Counted from the stretch's first letter, positions 35,743 through 45,318 are shown. The stretch: DNA of 64,000 nucleotides from CAWCKS01 sp963763485 (GCA_963763485.1 CAVXOW010000001.1:1-64000), one strand, 5' to 3'. Notes: generated by a model not told the origin, from the letters alone. Numbers and translations: made by a program.

Positions 35743-35925
35743 ATGCTGTTTCTCCTGCTCGGTATTTTGGTCACCATCATCGTTGGCGCGATCTGCTTCT
35801 ATTTGATCGACCGCTTCGTCCGCGACGGTCGGCTTGCAAATCTTCTGAAGCTGCTGGTCGTGCTGATTTGCCTGATCTCGATCCTGCAGCGGCTATTGCC
35901 GGCGCTCGGCATCGGCTGGCTCTGA
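35743..35925 (+). CDS. Small two-helix membrane protein (Thivi_2564-like)
   Basis: 60 residues: MLFLLLGILVTIIVGAICFY, a short loop LIDRFVRDGRLANLLK, then LLVVLICLISILQRLLPALG. Resembles a family of tiny inner-membrane proteins of unknown role. Followed by two identical hairpins. Confidence 0.7.
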   Translation: MLFLLLGILVTIIVGAICFYLIDRFVRDGRLANLLKLLVVLICLISILQRLLPALGIGWL

Positions 35926-35947
35926 CAACCGCACTGCACAACGCAAG

Positions 35948-35967
35948 AGGCCGCCTTTCGGCGGCCT
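35948..35967. terminator. Hairpin 1, probable terminator of the small membrane protein gene
   Basis: AGGCCGCC-TTTC-GGCGGCCT, a perfect 8-bp stem with a four-base loop, 22 bases after the stop. No T run. An identical copy occurs 48 bases further on. Confidence 0.6.
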
Positions 35968-35995
35968 AGCTCATAATTCCAGCCTATAATTGAAG

Positions 35996-36015
35996 AGGCC
36001 GCCTTTCGGCGGCCT
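35996..36015. terminator. Hairpin 2, duplicate of hairpin 1
   Basis: Same AGGCCGCC-TTTC-GGCGGCCT, extended by a G-C pair outside. The stretch AAGAGGCCGCCTTTCGGCGG is repeated exactly in both copies, so it is a direct duplication of a hairpin. Confidence 0.6.
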
Positions 36016-36344
36016 CTCGCGGCGCTCGCCGTAAAGCGGCGCCAGCACAACACCGGATGCGTATCCCCCCACCCCCTCGGTGATGCGATACCACCTTAGC
36101 GAGGTCCGCGAGGACCGCACCAAAAAGCACTATCGGTTTTTTGTATCCACGCGTTGTCCGCGGCGAGCGCCGATGTTAGCCTTGCTGCGTCGGCGGTTTT
36201 GTCAGGGGTCGTCGGCCCTCTTCCAAGAACAATCGCAAGAACACAACAAACAAGTGGGCGCACGGCGTTCCCGATGGTCCGGACCAAAATGGTCCGCGAT
36301 CACGAACGCCGACGCTCGCTTTGTTCCTTTGAGGGAGGGAACCC

Positions 36345-36473
36345 ATGAAAGACGTGATCGGATTTTTCACCGGCCACAATATTTATGCGTGGCTGTTCAT
36401 TATCGCCTGCTGCGTCGGCTTCGGCGCGTTGTCGATGCACCAGAGGAACCAGGCGGAGATCGAGCAGGACTGA
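36345..36473 (+). CDS. 42-residue single-span membrane protein
   Basis: MKDVIGFFTGHNIYAWLFII, then ACCVGFGALSMHQRNQAEIE and QD: one membrane helix with a polar C-terminus. GAGGGAGGGA immediately upstream is an excellent ribosome binding site. Function unknown. Confidence 0.6.
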   Translation: MKDVIGFFTGHNIYAWLFIIACCVGFGALSMHQRNQAEIEQD

Positions 36474-36664
36474 TCGACCTCCGCCACTTCGCCGTCAGCG
36501 AGTGCAACACCGTCGCGCGGAACAAATGTTGCGCAGCGGAAGGTCGCTGGTCGGCGCTACCTAATTCCGTATTGTGGAATATTCCCAGTTTGGAAAGCGA
36601 CGGCGCTCGCGTTCTTTGCTAACCCCTGATGCCAACGAAGCGGCAGACTTCAGGGAGTGCAGAG

Positions 36665-37744
36665 ATGAACGAGATCGCAACCGCGCAAGTGCGGGCACTA
36701 GCGGCGCTGAGCGGACCGCAGGTCTGGTACGGTCGCGAGATGGCGAAGCGGACCGACTGGATCCGTCCGCTGACGCTCGCCGAAATCGTCGAGCTGGAAG
36801 CCGCCGTCGCCGAGCTCGATCAGACCGGCATCGATATTGCCGCGATCGGACCACAGCATCTGAAGGTGCCGGGTCTGCGCCCGCTGATCGATGACATCCG
36901 CGCCGCCGTGCTTCATCGGACAGGCTTTCTTCTGGTCCGCGGCGTGCCGGTGCAGCGCTGGAGTGTCAGGCAATGCGCCATCGCCTATTTCGGGCTGGGC
37001 ACCCTGCTCGGCGAACCGGTGTCGCAGAACGCGATGGGACATATCCTCGGGCACGTGAAGGATATCGGCGCCGACTATGCACGACCAACGCACCGCGGCT
37101 ATCAGACCGCGGCGCGGCTCGCCTATCACTGCAACTCCTCCGACATCGTCGGCCTGCTGTGCCTGAAACCCGCCAAGTCGGGCGGCAAGTCCTCGATCGT
37201 CAGCAGCTGGACACTGTTCAATGAAATGCTGCAGCGGCATCCCGACCTGCTCGCGGAGCTGTTGCAGCCGGTGTACCGCGACCGCCGCGGTGAAGTCCCC
37301 GACGGCGCCGAGCCCTGGTATGCCGTGCCTGTCTTCAATCCGACAACGGACGGCGGGATGGTCGCAACTTATGTGCGGAGCGCAATGCAAAAGGCGCAGC
37401 GTTTCCCCGAAGTGCCTCGCCTGACGCCGCAACTCGTCGCCGCATGTGATGCGATGGATGCGCTCGCCGAAGATCCCGAGATCCATCTCGACATGGATTT
37501 CCGTCCAGGCGACATGCAGTTCGTCAGCAATCACTGGGTCATGCATTCGCGCACGGCCTACGAGGATTTCCCCGAGCCGGAAAATCGTCGCCACTTGTTC
37601 CGACTGTGGCTCGCCTGCACGGATGGGCCAATGTTGCCTGAGGTCTATACCCGTGTCTGGCAGGGCGCGACGGCGAATGGTCGACCGGCCGGCATTCGCG
37701 TGCCCGGAGTGCCGCTGTCGGCACCGCTTGATGCCAGCTGGTGA
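36665..37744 (+). CDS. TauD/TfdA-family Fe(II)/2-oxoglutarate dioxygenase
   Basis: 359 residues. A jelly-roll oxygenase: FLLVRGVPVQRWSVRQCAIA, LGEPVSQNAMGHILGHVKDI, AYHCNSSDIVGLLCLKPA (H-x-D-type iron ligand region), and DMQFVSNHWVMHSRTAYEDF with ENRRHLFRLWLAC providing the distal His and the 2-oxoglutarate Arg. CAGGGAG supports the ATG at 36665. The substrate is not evident; related enzymes hydroxylate sulfonates, acids or butyrobetaine-like compounds. Confidence 0.85.
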   Translation: MNEIATAQVRALAALSGPQVWYGREMAKRTDWIRPLTLAEIVELEAAVAELDQTGIDIAAIGPQHLKVPGLRPLIDDIRAAVLHRTGFLLVRGVPVQRWSVRQCAIAYFGLGTLLGEPVSQNAMGHILGHVKDIGADYARPTHRGYQTAARLAYHCNSSDIVGLLCLKPAKSGGKSSIVSSWTLFNEMLQRHPDLLAELLQPVYRDRRGEVPDGAEPWYAVPVFNPTTDGGMVATYVRSAMQKAQRFPEVPRLTPQLVAACDAMDALAEDPEIHLDMDFRPGDMQFVSNHWVMHSRTAYEDFPEPENRRHLFRLWLACTDGPMLPEVYTRVWQGATANGRPAGIRVPGVPLSAPLDASW

Positions 37745-37833
37745 ACGGTCGGTACGCGCCCCGCGGGCGTGACAAACACGCCGTTTTCATCGAAAAGCAC
37801 CGTTGCCTGAACAGCTGAGGGCGGCGGGACGAG

Positions 37834-39856
37834 ATGCTATCGGCGAACGATCCGGCGCGGTCGGACTACATTGACGGCCTGCGGGCGATTGCGGTCGGCG
37901 CGGTACTTTGCTTTCACGCCGGCCTGCCGGGCGTGCCCAGCGGTTTTCTTGGCGTCGATGTCTTCTTCGTCATCTCGGGATTCCTGATCACCGCGCAAAT
38001 CTTCGACGGCGTCGCCGCCGGCTCATTTTCGATCATGCACTTCTATGCGCGGCGCATCCTGCGGATCTGGCCGCCGCTGTTCGTCGTGATCGCGGCAACC
38101 CTGATCGCAAGCTGCCTGCTGCCGATCCTGCCGCTCGACATCAAGCGCATCGCGGTGTCGGCGATCGCGTCCGCGGCGATGGTCTCGAACTGGTACTTCC
38201 TGCAGCATTCGGGCTATTTCGCGCCAGCGGCCGAACGCGAGCCGCTGTTGCACATCTGGTCGCTCGGCGTCGAGGAGCAATATTACCTGGTCGTTCCCGC
38301 GCTGGTGCTGGCGCTCGCGGTGATCGCCCGGCGCCGGACGATGAATCTTTATACGGTCGGACTCGTTGTGACGGCCGGAGCGCTGCTATCTTCCCTCGCC
38401 GCCGCGTTTGCCTTTGCCGCCTCAAAACCGGAGGCCGTGTTCTACGCGACACCGATCCGGGCGTGGGAATTTGCCGTCGGCGCAGGCGCGGTTCTTGCGA
38501 TCCGCCGCGGGCTCACCATGACCCGGCCGATGGCGCGGATCGGATTGCTGTTTGGCGTCGCGGCGATCGGTGTTGCCTGCGTGCTGTGGTCCGCCGCGCC
38601 GCTTGATCAGTTGCTGCTGCAACTGCTGGCGGTCGGCGGAGCGGGTGTCGCAATTCTCTCAGGTGCGTTCGCGCAAGGCGGCGCGATGATGAGTTTGCTG
38701 AGCCTGCGACCGATCGGTCGGCATCGGGCTCGTGTCGTATTCGCTGTACCTGTGGCACTGGCCGCTGTTGGCGCTGTGGCGGCTGACCCATCTCGATCCG
38801 GCAACTGTGGTCGAACGCGTGTTGGCGGGCATCGTCGTCCCGCTGCTGCTCGCGGTCCTGACCTATGCATTCGTCGAACTCCCGATGCGGCGATTGAGGC
38901 GCAGCCTCGTCGCGCCGAAAGTGCGAGGCCGCGCCGTCGCCCTGGGGATCGGTGCATCGGCCGTGGTCGGCTTGCTGGCATTTGCCGTCGTCGGCTGGTC
39001 GATGCACTTGAGCCATACAGACCGGTTTCGCCCCTACGCGGAGGCCGCTTCCAGCGAGGCTGATCCATGTCCGGCCGGAACCGGGGCGGCCGGGCCTTCC
39101 GTGCAGTGCGCGTCGCGAGCCGATGCGGCTCCGAACGTCATGCTCTGGGGTGACTCGCACGCGCGCGCGATCTGGGCCGCGGTCGCCGGCGCAGCGAACA
39201 TCTCCGGACGCTCTGCCCAATTGCAATGGGAGGGCAATTGTCCGCCGCTGTTCGACACCCCGATCTATGTCGACAACGTGCCGTGGACACGTTGCAGGAG
39301 CGTGAACGATACGATCATCCGCTGGTTGTCGTCGTCCGAGCTGAAGGGTGTGACGGGGGTGGTTCTCACCGCCAACTGGCGCAACAGCCAGACACTGCTG
39401 CACGCCGCTGCGGACCCTGCCGATCGCGCGGTTAAACTCGGCGAAGCAGTCGGGCGCACCCTCACCGCCTTGCGCGCACTTGGCTTGCGCGTCCTCGTGC
39501 TCGGCCAGGTGCCGCCGCTGCCCTACGCGGCGCCGGAATGCGTCTACCGCGCCGGGCTCGCGGGCGACGTCAGCCGTTGCAGCGCGATCCGCAGCACGGT
39601 CGAGGCCGAGCAGCATGACTTGACCGCGGCGTTGCGGGCGGCAGTCGCGCCGTTCGATAACGCGCGCTTGCTCGATCTCGCCGATGCGCTGTGCGATGGC
39701 AAGACCTGCTCACCGGTTGCCGGCGACCGCATCACCTACAGCGACATCACTCACCTGTCGGACGCCGGCGCGCGAGCGGTTCGCGAGCATTTTGCGCCGG
39801 ATTTCGCCTGGGTCTTTGCCGGATCGGGGCGAGACAAATTTTCGGCCGCTCGCTGA
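37834..39856 (+). pseudogene. OafA/YrhL-type O-acyltransferase with SGNH domain, frameshifted
   Basis: N-terminal acyltransferase-3 domain with about ten membrane helices (YIDGLRAIAVGAVLCFHAGL, FFVISGFLIT, RRILRIWPPLFVV, LLHIWSLGVEEQYYLVVPAL). The frame changes near 38720: SLRPIGR continues in the next frame as IGLVSYSLYLWHWPLLALWR, then the periplasmic SGNH esterase-like domain (NVMLWGDSHARAIWAAVAGA; catalytic DITHLS at the end). Removing one G at GGTCGGCATC gives 673 residues. Such proteins acetylate lipopolysaccharide or exopolysaccharide. Confidence 0.85.
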
Positions 39857-39991
39857 CTGCGGGCCGCTGACGCCCTGCATTTTTATCCTCACGTTTTTCG
39901 TTGCCCTTTTTTTCACTTGCGCATTGTTCCTGTTTTGTTCTAGCATAAATTTCCGACGTCGCAGGCACAGACCAGGCAAGGCCTCGCACAA

Positions 39992-40195
39992 ATGGCGCAC
40001 ACCGCGCGCGATTTGCGCCTGCTCGCGCGCAATATTGCGCGCCAGCGGCGTGACATTCGCCTGCAGGCCCGTGAGCTGCAGGCCTTGATCGATGCCGATC
40101 TCGACTGCACGGGCGCCGCGCGCGTCCTGATGCACCTGCAAAGCGATCTCCGGCTATTTCTCGAAAAGCGGGAGCGGCTGACGTGCGGGAGCTAG
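39992..40195 (+). CDS. Small helical hypothetical protein
   Basis: 67 residues: MAHTARDLRLLARNIARQRR, DIRLQARELQALIDADLDCT and ARVLMHLQSDLRLFLEKRER. Heptad-like helices, probably a coiled coil. Overlaps the next gene by 13 bases. Confidence 0.6.
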   Translation: MAHTARDLRLLARNIARQRRDIRLQARELQALIDADLDCTGAARVLMHLQSDLRLFLEKRERLTCGS

Positions 40196-40404
40196 CCCGG
40201 CTCACAGAACCCTGGCAGGTCACGCGTGACGGCGACACCGTTGCGGTGCGCGACGCCAACGGCGTCGTGCTCGTGCAGCTGTCACGTTGCGGCGACAGCG
40301 CCGGCGCAATCCGCCGCGACGGTCAACTCAGCGACGCGGAAGCAGTTGAGCTCGCGCGCCTGATCGCACTCTTGCCAGTGCTGTCGCGCCGGCCGCAATA
40401 TTGA
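40183..40404 (+). CDS. Small hypothetical protein
   Basis: 73 residues from GTG 40183: RELARLTEPWQVTRDGDTVA, VRDANGVVLVQLSRCGDSAG, then SDAEAVELARLIALLPVL. A beta-hairpin followed by a helix. Translationally coupled to the preceding gene by overlap. Confidence 0.6.
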   Translation: MRELARLTEPWQVTRDGDTVAVRDANGVVLVQLSRCGDSAGAIRRDGQLSDAEAVELARLIALLPVLSRRPQY

Positions 40405-40405
40405 T

Positions 40406-41383
40406 TTACTGGGGCTTGATCCCGAGTTCCGGAATGAGCTTCTCGTACGAAGCGTACTCGCTCAGCACCAGCTGCTTGAATTCCTCCGGCGTGCTGCCGT
40501 TCTGGCGCAGCCCTTGCGCCTTCATCTTGTCGGCGACACCGGGACGTTTCAGCGCGTCGTTGCCGGCCTTGTTCAGCTTGTCGATGATCTCCTTGGGCGT
40601 GCCTGATGGAGCAAACATGCCAAGCCAGGTTGCGGTCACGACGCCGGGGATCGTCTCGGACACCGTCGGCACATCGGGCAATTGCGGGTCGCGTTGCGCC
40701 TCGACCGCGGCGAGGATACGGATCGATCCCGCCTTGGCTTGCGGCATCACCGCTGGCCCCGTTCCGAAGCTGACCGGGATGTGTCCTGCGACGAGATCCT
40801 GGATGGCCGGACCACCCCCTCGATAGGGCACATGCTCCATGTGAATGCCGGCTTTCAGGTTGATGAGCTCGCCCGCGATCTGATGCGCCGATCCGACGCC
40901 AGCGCTCCCGAAGCTGACCTGGCCTGGATGCGCCTTCGCATAATCGATCAATTCCTTGACATTGGTCGGAGGAAACTGCGCGTTCACCGCGAGAAACAGC
41001 GACGTGCTCGCAATGTTGATGATCGGCGCAAGCGCGGTGCGAGGATCGATCGTGATGTCCTTCTGGAAGAACTTGGCCATCGTGATCGGCGAATTGACGG
41101 TCAGCAGCAGCGTGTAGCCGTCCGGATTCGCATGCGCCACAAAAGCTGCGCCAACCACGCCGTCCGCTCCTGGACGATTTTCGACAACGAACGGCTGGCC
41201 CATAATCTCCGACATCTGCTCGGCCATGATGCGTGCGGTGATGTCGGTCGATGCGCCCGGCGGGTACGGCACGATCAGCAGGATCGGACGCGCCGGATAG
41301 TCTTCCGCGCCGGCCGGCGAACCGACGAGCGCTACGGTCGCCATCAAGATCACCGCTCGCAAGCCGGCCAACATGGCGTGCAT
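40406..41383 (-). CDS. Tripartite tricarboxylate transporter (TTT) binding protein, Bug family, orphan
   Basis: 325 residues. Signal peptide to SPAGA, then EDYPARPILLIVPYPPGAST, VENRPGADGVVGAAFVAHAN and PDGYTLLLTV, classic Bug/TctC motifs. Binds carboxylates in the periplasm. No tctA/tctB membrane genes are adjacent, as is common for the expanded Bug family. Its start faces the acyl-CoA dehydrogenase gene. Confidence 0.92.
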   Translation of the reverse strand: MHAMLAGLRAVILMATVALVGSPAGAEDYPARPILLIVPYPPGASTDITARIMAEQMSEIMGQPFVVENRPGADGVVGAAFVAHANPDGYTLLLTVNSPITMAKFFQKDITIDPRTALAPIINIASTSLFLAVNAQFPPTNVKELIDYAKAHPGQVSFGSAGVGSAHQIAGELINLKAGIHMEHVPYRGGGPAIQDLVAGHIPVSFGTGPAVMPQAKAGSIRILAAVEAQRDPQLPDVPTVSETIPGVVTATWLGMFAPSGTPKEIIDKLNKAGNDALKRPGVADKMKAQGLRQNGSTPEEFKQLVLSEYASYEKLIPELGIKPQ

Positions 41384-41549
41384 CGTGTTTCTCCCTCAAA
41401 TCGTAGGATCGATTCGGTCAGGCATGAACTGCCTGCAGGGGCATTCTTCGTTATGGTGGATTAATTTGCGCCCCGAAAGGTGATGATAGTTGCAGGGCCC
41501 TCCCCGTCAAGCAGCGGTCGGCAACGACAACGATAAGGAATCCGAAGCG

Positions 41550-42719
41550 ATGGAAACGCTCGCCGACACGCCGCAGCGCGCAGAGATCAGGGATGCGGTC
41601 CGCGCCATTTGCGACCGCTTCGACGACGACTATTGGGCGGAGAAGGATCGCGCGCACGCATTCCCGTTCGAGTTCGCCAAGGCAATCGCGGAAGGCGGCT
41701 GGCTCGGCATTGCGATGCCTGAGGAATTCGGTGGCGCCGGATTCGGCGTCACCGAAGCGGCGATCATGATGCAGGAAGTCGGACGCTCGGCGGGTGCATT
41801 TGCCGCCTGCTCGACGATCCACATCAACATCTTTGGGCTGCATTCGATCGTCAAGCACGGCACCGACAGGCAGCGCCGCGAATGGCTGCCGTCGATCATC
41901 GACGGCTCCTCGCGCGCCTGTTTTGGCGTGACCGAGCCGGACGCCGGTCTCGACACCACCAAGATCAAGACCAGAGCCGTGCTCAAAGGCGATCGCTACG
42001 TGGTGAACGGCCAGAAGATCTGGACCAGCACGGCGCAGCAGGCCGACAAGATCGTGCTGCTCGCCCGCACCACCCCGATCGAAGACTGTGCCAGGCCGGT
42101 CGACGGCCTGTCGCTGTTCTACGCGGACATGGATCGCACACGCGTCGAGGTGCGCGAAATCCCGAAGATGGGCCGTCACGCCGTCAACTCCAACCAGGTG
42201 TTCTTCGACGCTCTGGAAATTCCGGTCGAGTGCCGGATCGGAGAAGAAGGGAAAGGCTTCCGCTACATCCTCGACAGCCTCAATCCCGAACGGATACTCA
42301 ATGCCGCAGAAGTCATCGGCATGGGGCGACGCGCACTGGAGAAGGCGGTCAGTTATGCGAACCAGCGCGTGGTGTTCGGACGGCCCATCGGCATGAACCA
42401 GTCGATCCAGCATCCGCTCGCGGAATGCTGGTCGGAGCTCTATGCAGCGGAGCTGATGACGCTGCATGCGGCCGAACTGTACGACGACGGCAAGCCCTGC
42501 GGTGCGCAGGCCAATGCCGCAAAATACCTTGCCGCCGATGCCGGGTTTCGCGCCTGCGATCGCGCGATCCGGACCCACGGCGGGATGGGATACGCGGCGG
42601 AATTCCATGTCGAGCGCTATTTCCGCGAGATGATGGCGACGCAGCTCGCGCCGGTGTCGCGGGAAATGATCCTTTGCCATATCGCCGAGCGCGAGCTCGG
42701 GTTGCCCAAATCGTATTGA
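41550..42719 (+). CDS. Acyl-CoA dehydrogenase
   Basis: 389 residues. N-terminal helical domain, FAD-binding middle (CFGVTEPDAGLDTTKIKTRA, GQKIWTSTAQQADKIVLLAR) and C-terminal domain (RVVFGRPIGMNQSIQHPLAE, RTHGGMGYAAEFHVERYFRE). It oxidises an acyl-CoA at the alpha-beta bond. Start chosen at METLADTPQR, after an AAGGA at about 41535. Confidence 0.93.
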   Translation: METLADTPQRAEIRDAVRAICDRFDDDYWAEKDRAHAFPFEFAKAIAEGGWLGIAMPEEFGGAGFGVTEAAIMMQEVGRSAGAFAACSTIHINIFGLHSIVKHGTDRQRREWLPSIIDGSSRACFGVTEPDAGLDTTKIKTRAVLKGDRYVVNGQKIWTSTAQQADKIVLLARTTPIEDCARPVDGLSLFYADMDRTRVEVREIPKMGRHAVNSNQVFFDALEIPVECRIGEEGKGFRYILDSLNPERILNAAEVIGMGRRALEKAVSYANQRVVFGRPIGMNQSIQHPLAECWSELYAAELMTLHAAELYDDGKPCGAQANAAKYLAADAGFRACDRAIRTHGGMGYAAEFHVERYFREMMATQLAPVSREMILCHIAERELGLPKSY

Positions 42720-42733
42720 GAGGAGAATTTCCG

Positions 42734-43147
42734 ATGATCAGAGGCAGCTGCGCCTGCGGCGGCGTCCGGTTCGAGATCGACGAGGTCCGCTCGCTGACCC
42801 ATTGTCACTGTACAAACTGCCGCAAGCTGACAGCGGCGAGCCTTGCCACCTACGCCCATGTCGAAAAGGGCAAATTCCGCTTTGTCAGCGGCGAGGATTT
42901 GATCAACCGCTACGAATCCGCGCCGGGCAGCTTTCGCTCGTTCTGCCGGGTCTGCAGCTCTTTGGTGCCCGGACTGGTGCCATATCTGACGACCGTCAGC
43001 GTGCCCGCCGGCCTGCTCGACGACGATCCGAAGGTGCGGCCGCGGCTGCACGTCTTCACGTCCTCCAAAGCGCCGTGGGTCGAAATTACCGACGGCCTGC
43101 CGCAGCATCCCAAGTGGGTGCCGGGTTACGAGCCGAAGCAAAGCTGA
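42734..43147 (+). CDS. GFA/CENP-V-type zinc protein
   Basis: 137 residues. Zinc-binding GSCACGGVRFEI, HCHCTNCRKLTAA and FRSFCRVCSSLV follow the Gfa (glutathione-dependent formaldehyde-activating enzyme-like) pattern. Most members are not formaldehyde-active, so the role is open. AGGAG precedes the ATG; 14 bases after the acyl-CoA dehydrogenase, probably one operon. Confidence 0.88.
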   Translation: MIRGSCACGGVRFEIDEVRSLTHCHCTNCRKLTAASLATYAHVEKGKFRFVSGEDLINRYESAPGSFRSFCRVCSSLVPGLVPYLTTVSVPAGLLDDDPKVRPRLHVFTSSKAPWVEITDGLPQHPKWVPGYEPKQS

Positions 43148-43206
43148 ACCAACGTCTTCCGCCGCCCGACCAAGAGTGTGAATGCCGTGCTCTTGATCGC
43201 AGATCC

Positions 43207-43668
43207 ATGTCCGATAAACTGGCCGAACGAGCCCGACGCATCATCGACGACGCCGCGACCCGGCCGCTGCGTGACGCCGCATACCTGCTGTTTCGTCAGC
43301 AGGACTGGTTCGATCGCCTTGAGGAGGAAGCCGAGGGCCCCTATCTCGACCAGGCCGCGCTCGACGCGGCGCGAGCAAGGTCGATCGCGCAGGCGAAGGT
43401 GGCCCTCGACAAGGCCAACGCTCACAGCGGCCCGACGCTGGCACGCCTCAAAGCAGCGCATCCAGGGGTCGGCGATGACGAGCTGAAGGCCGCGATCAAG
43501 GCGGCGGTCAGATTCGATGACGCCTGCTTTGCCGACTACCCGCACGAGCGCGGCGACGACTGGGACAAGGCCGTGCGCGCGGTCGCCAGCGCCGCGCGCA
43601 AGAACCCCGGCTACCTCGATGTCACCTTGCACGAGGCGGCGAATCGCGTTGCCTATTACATGAAGTAG
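43207..43668 (+). CDS. Helical hypothetical protein
   Basis: 153 residues: MSDKLAERARRIIDDAATRP, LFRQQDWFDRLEEEAEGPYL, DKANAHSGPTLARLKAAHPG and FADYPHERGDDWDKAVRAVA. All-alpha, soluble. No family recognised. Confidence 0.65.
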   Translation: MSDKLAERARRIIDDAATRPLRDAAYLLFRQQDWFDRLEEEAEGPYLDQAALDAARARSIAQAKVALDKANAHSGPTLARLKAAHPGVGDDELKAAIKAAVRFDDACFADYPHERGDDWDKAVRAVASAARKNPGYLDVTLHEAANRVAYYMK

Positions 43669-43674
43669 CGTTGC

Positions 43675-44292
43675 CTACGCTTCGATGCGCAAAGCCTCGC
43701 GCGTCGACGGCCGCTCGTTCATCGCCGCGAAATGTGCGCGCACCTTCGGGTATTTTTCGATGTCGACCTCGTCGCCCTTCAGCCAGGTCGACATGGTGTA
43801 GAGATAGGGATCGCAGATCGTATAGCTCTCGCCCATCACCCACGGGCCCTTGATCATTGTCGTCTCGATCAGGCCGAAACAATCGGCCATGGTTTGCGGC
43901 ACCTTGCGCTTCATCGCCGCCATCGCGCTCTCGTCGTCGACCCAGCGCGCGCCGCGACGGCCGTGGGCGTGCGCGACATGCACGGTGGCGCACAGATAGC
44001 TGTTGAACGCCTGGACCTGGGCGAACGCAAACGCGTCATTCAGCGGCGCGAGCTTCTTGTCCGGATGGGTCTGCGCAATGAAAGCGAGGATTGCCGGCGT
44101 CTCGGTCAGAATGCCCTTGTCGGTGACAAGCGAGGGAACGCGCGCCTTCGGATTGACGGCAAGATAAGCCGGCTTCTTCTGTTCCTCGTCCTTGAAGCTG
44201 ACGCGGATGGCTTCGTGGGCGGCGCCGGCGTCGAGCAGCGCGATGTGGGACGCAAGGGCGCAGCTGCCCGGCGAATAATAGAGCTTGATCAT
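43675..44292 (-). CDS. Glutathione S-transferase, beta-class-like
   Basis: 205 residues from MIKLYYSPGSCALASHIALL. The YSPGSCALASHIAL block with Cys is typical of bacterial beta-class GSTs, as are NPKARVPSLVTDKGILTETP and ESYTICDPYLYTMSTWL. Convergent with the gene ending at 43668. Confidence 0.92.
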   Translation of the reverse strand: MIKLYYSPGSCALASHIALLDAGAAHEAIRVSFKDEEQKKPAYLAVNPKARVPSLVTDKGILTETPAILAFIAQTHPDKKLAPLNDAFAFAQVQAFNSYLCATVHVAHAHGRRGARWVDDESAMAAMKRKVPQTMADCFGLIETTMIKGPWVMGESYTICDPYLYTMSTWLKGDEVDIEKYPKVRAHFAAMNERPSTREALRIEA

Positions 44293-44433
44293 GGCGGGAT
44301 CCGGCTGGATTGAACGGAACCCGTCTTGTAGCAGGCAACCCGGTCCCTGACTACGGAAGGCTCGCGCCGGGAGCGATGGCAGCCGGCTCGCGGGATCGGC
44401 TATCATCGCGACAATCATTCAGCGGACGAGCAC

Positions 44434-44625
44434 GTGACAATGCCTCAGCCGATCCAGGTCAAAATCTTCATGGACACCGCGCCGGCCGCGCTCGAAGAGC
44501 AGATCAACGCCTGGCTCGCCCAACTCGGCAAGGCCGTTGTCATTCGCAGCGAGACCGTGGTGACGGCGATCGCCGAGAAGCCGAATATCGTCGTGACGGT
44601 CTGGTACGAGCCGCAGTCGAACTGA
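44434..44625 (+). CDS. Small hypothetical protein
   Basis: 63 residues from GTG 44434 (or ATG 44440): TMPQPIQVKIFMDTAPAALE, EQINAWLAQLGKAVVIRSET, VVTAIAEKPNIVVTVWYEPQ. Looks like a small alpha/beta fold. Function unknown. Confidence 0.6.
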   Translation: MTMPQPIQVKIFMDTAPAALEEQINAWLAQLGKAVVIRSETVVTAIAEKPNIVVTVWYEPQSN

Positions 44626-44654
44626 CGCGCGCTCCCAAGGCCGCGCGCAAGAAA

Positions 44655-44942
44655 TTACTGGACCGCGATCTCGATACCGGTATAGCGGCGCTTGCCTTCG
44701 CCCGGCACGAACTGCGCAAACGCTTCGCGGATGCGAACTGCCGGCGTGACGTCCCGCGCATACCAGCGCTCGGGCGGCAGCGGCGTATCCGCCGTCAGGT
44801 TCGGCCAGTCGATTGCGGCAAGCGGCACGCGGTTGACGCGCGACGGGCGTTGAGCGGTGCTCTCATCGCTCCCGACGTCGAGCGCAAAAACGACCGCGAC
44901 GAGCCCGACGCCGGCCCAAATCATGTTTTTATAGGCTTGCAT
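44655..44942 (-). CDS. Small membrane-anchored or exported protein
   Basis: 95 residues. N-terminal helix NMIWAGVGLVAVVFALDVGS, then RVNRVPLAAIDWPNLTADTP and VRIREAFAQFVPGEGKRRYT. Function unknown. Confidence 0.6.
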   Translation of the reverse strand: MQAYKNMIWAGVGLVAVVFALDVGSDESTAQRPSRVNRVPLAAIDWPNLTADTPLPPERWYARDVTPAVRIREAFAQFVPGEGKRRYTGIEIAVQ

Positions 44943-44973
44943 TTTCTTGATCCCCCTGCCTTGGGCGGAGGAT

Positions 44974-45207
44974 CTAGCGGTCAGCTCGAGAAGCGGCGGT
45001 TAATGCGCGCCTTGCATTTGCCGGAGCAGTTTTCGCGGCGTGAACCGACTTCGGACGATTTGAATCAATTCGCTCGACGACCTGCCAGGCCGTGCCGGCG
45101 CACCAGCCTCTGGCACGCTGCTCGGCGTGGCGGCTGTCGATCGCCGGTACAGGCAGAATTTTGCAGGTGCGACCGTCGGATACGCGAAACTGATAAACGG
45201 GGTACAT
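44974..45207 (-). CDS. Small hypothetical protein
   Basis: 77 residues from MYPVYQFRVSDGRTCKILPV; AGHARGWCAGTAWQ-like middle with two cysteines and a basic Ala-rich end. GGAAG is close upstream. Support is weak; it may be over-called. Confidence 0.4.
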   Translation of the reverse strand: MYPVYQFRVSDGRTCKILPVPAIDSRHAEQRARGWCAGTAWQVVERIDSNRPKSVHAAKTAPANARRALTAASRADR

Positions 45208-45318
45208 GCCGGGCTTCCTTGCAAAGCCCCTGCCCGATCGAAGCATCGATCCCGAATTGCTAACATTTTCTGAAAATTGGACGCTTCCGCCGCGACCACC
45301 TTCGCCTTACATAGACCC

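Larger units (their letters stand above)
35926..36344. other. Intergenic region with two identical hairpins and GGTCC dyads
   Basis: No supportable gene in about 420 bases. It contains the hairpins at 35948-35967 and 35996-36015. A GGTCC/GGACC hairpin lies near 36100-36115, and a perfect TGGTCCGGACCA dyad at 36275-36286 is followed three bases later by another TGGTCC half-site. Confidence 0.6.

Noticed and set aside
36080..36622. 180-codon open frame on the plus strand
   Set aside because: No family, no RBS, and it overlaps hairpins and a better supported small gene at 36345.
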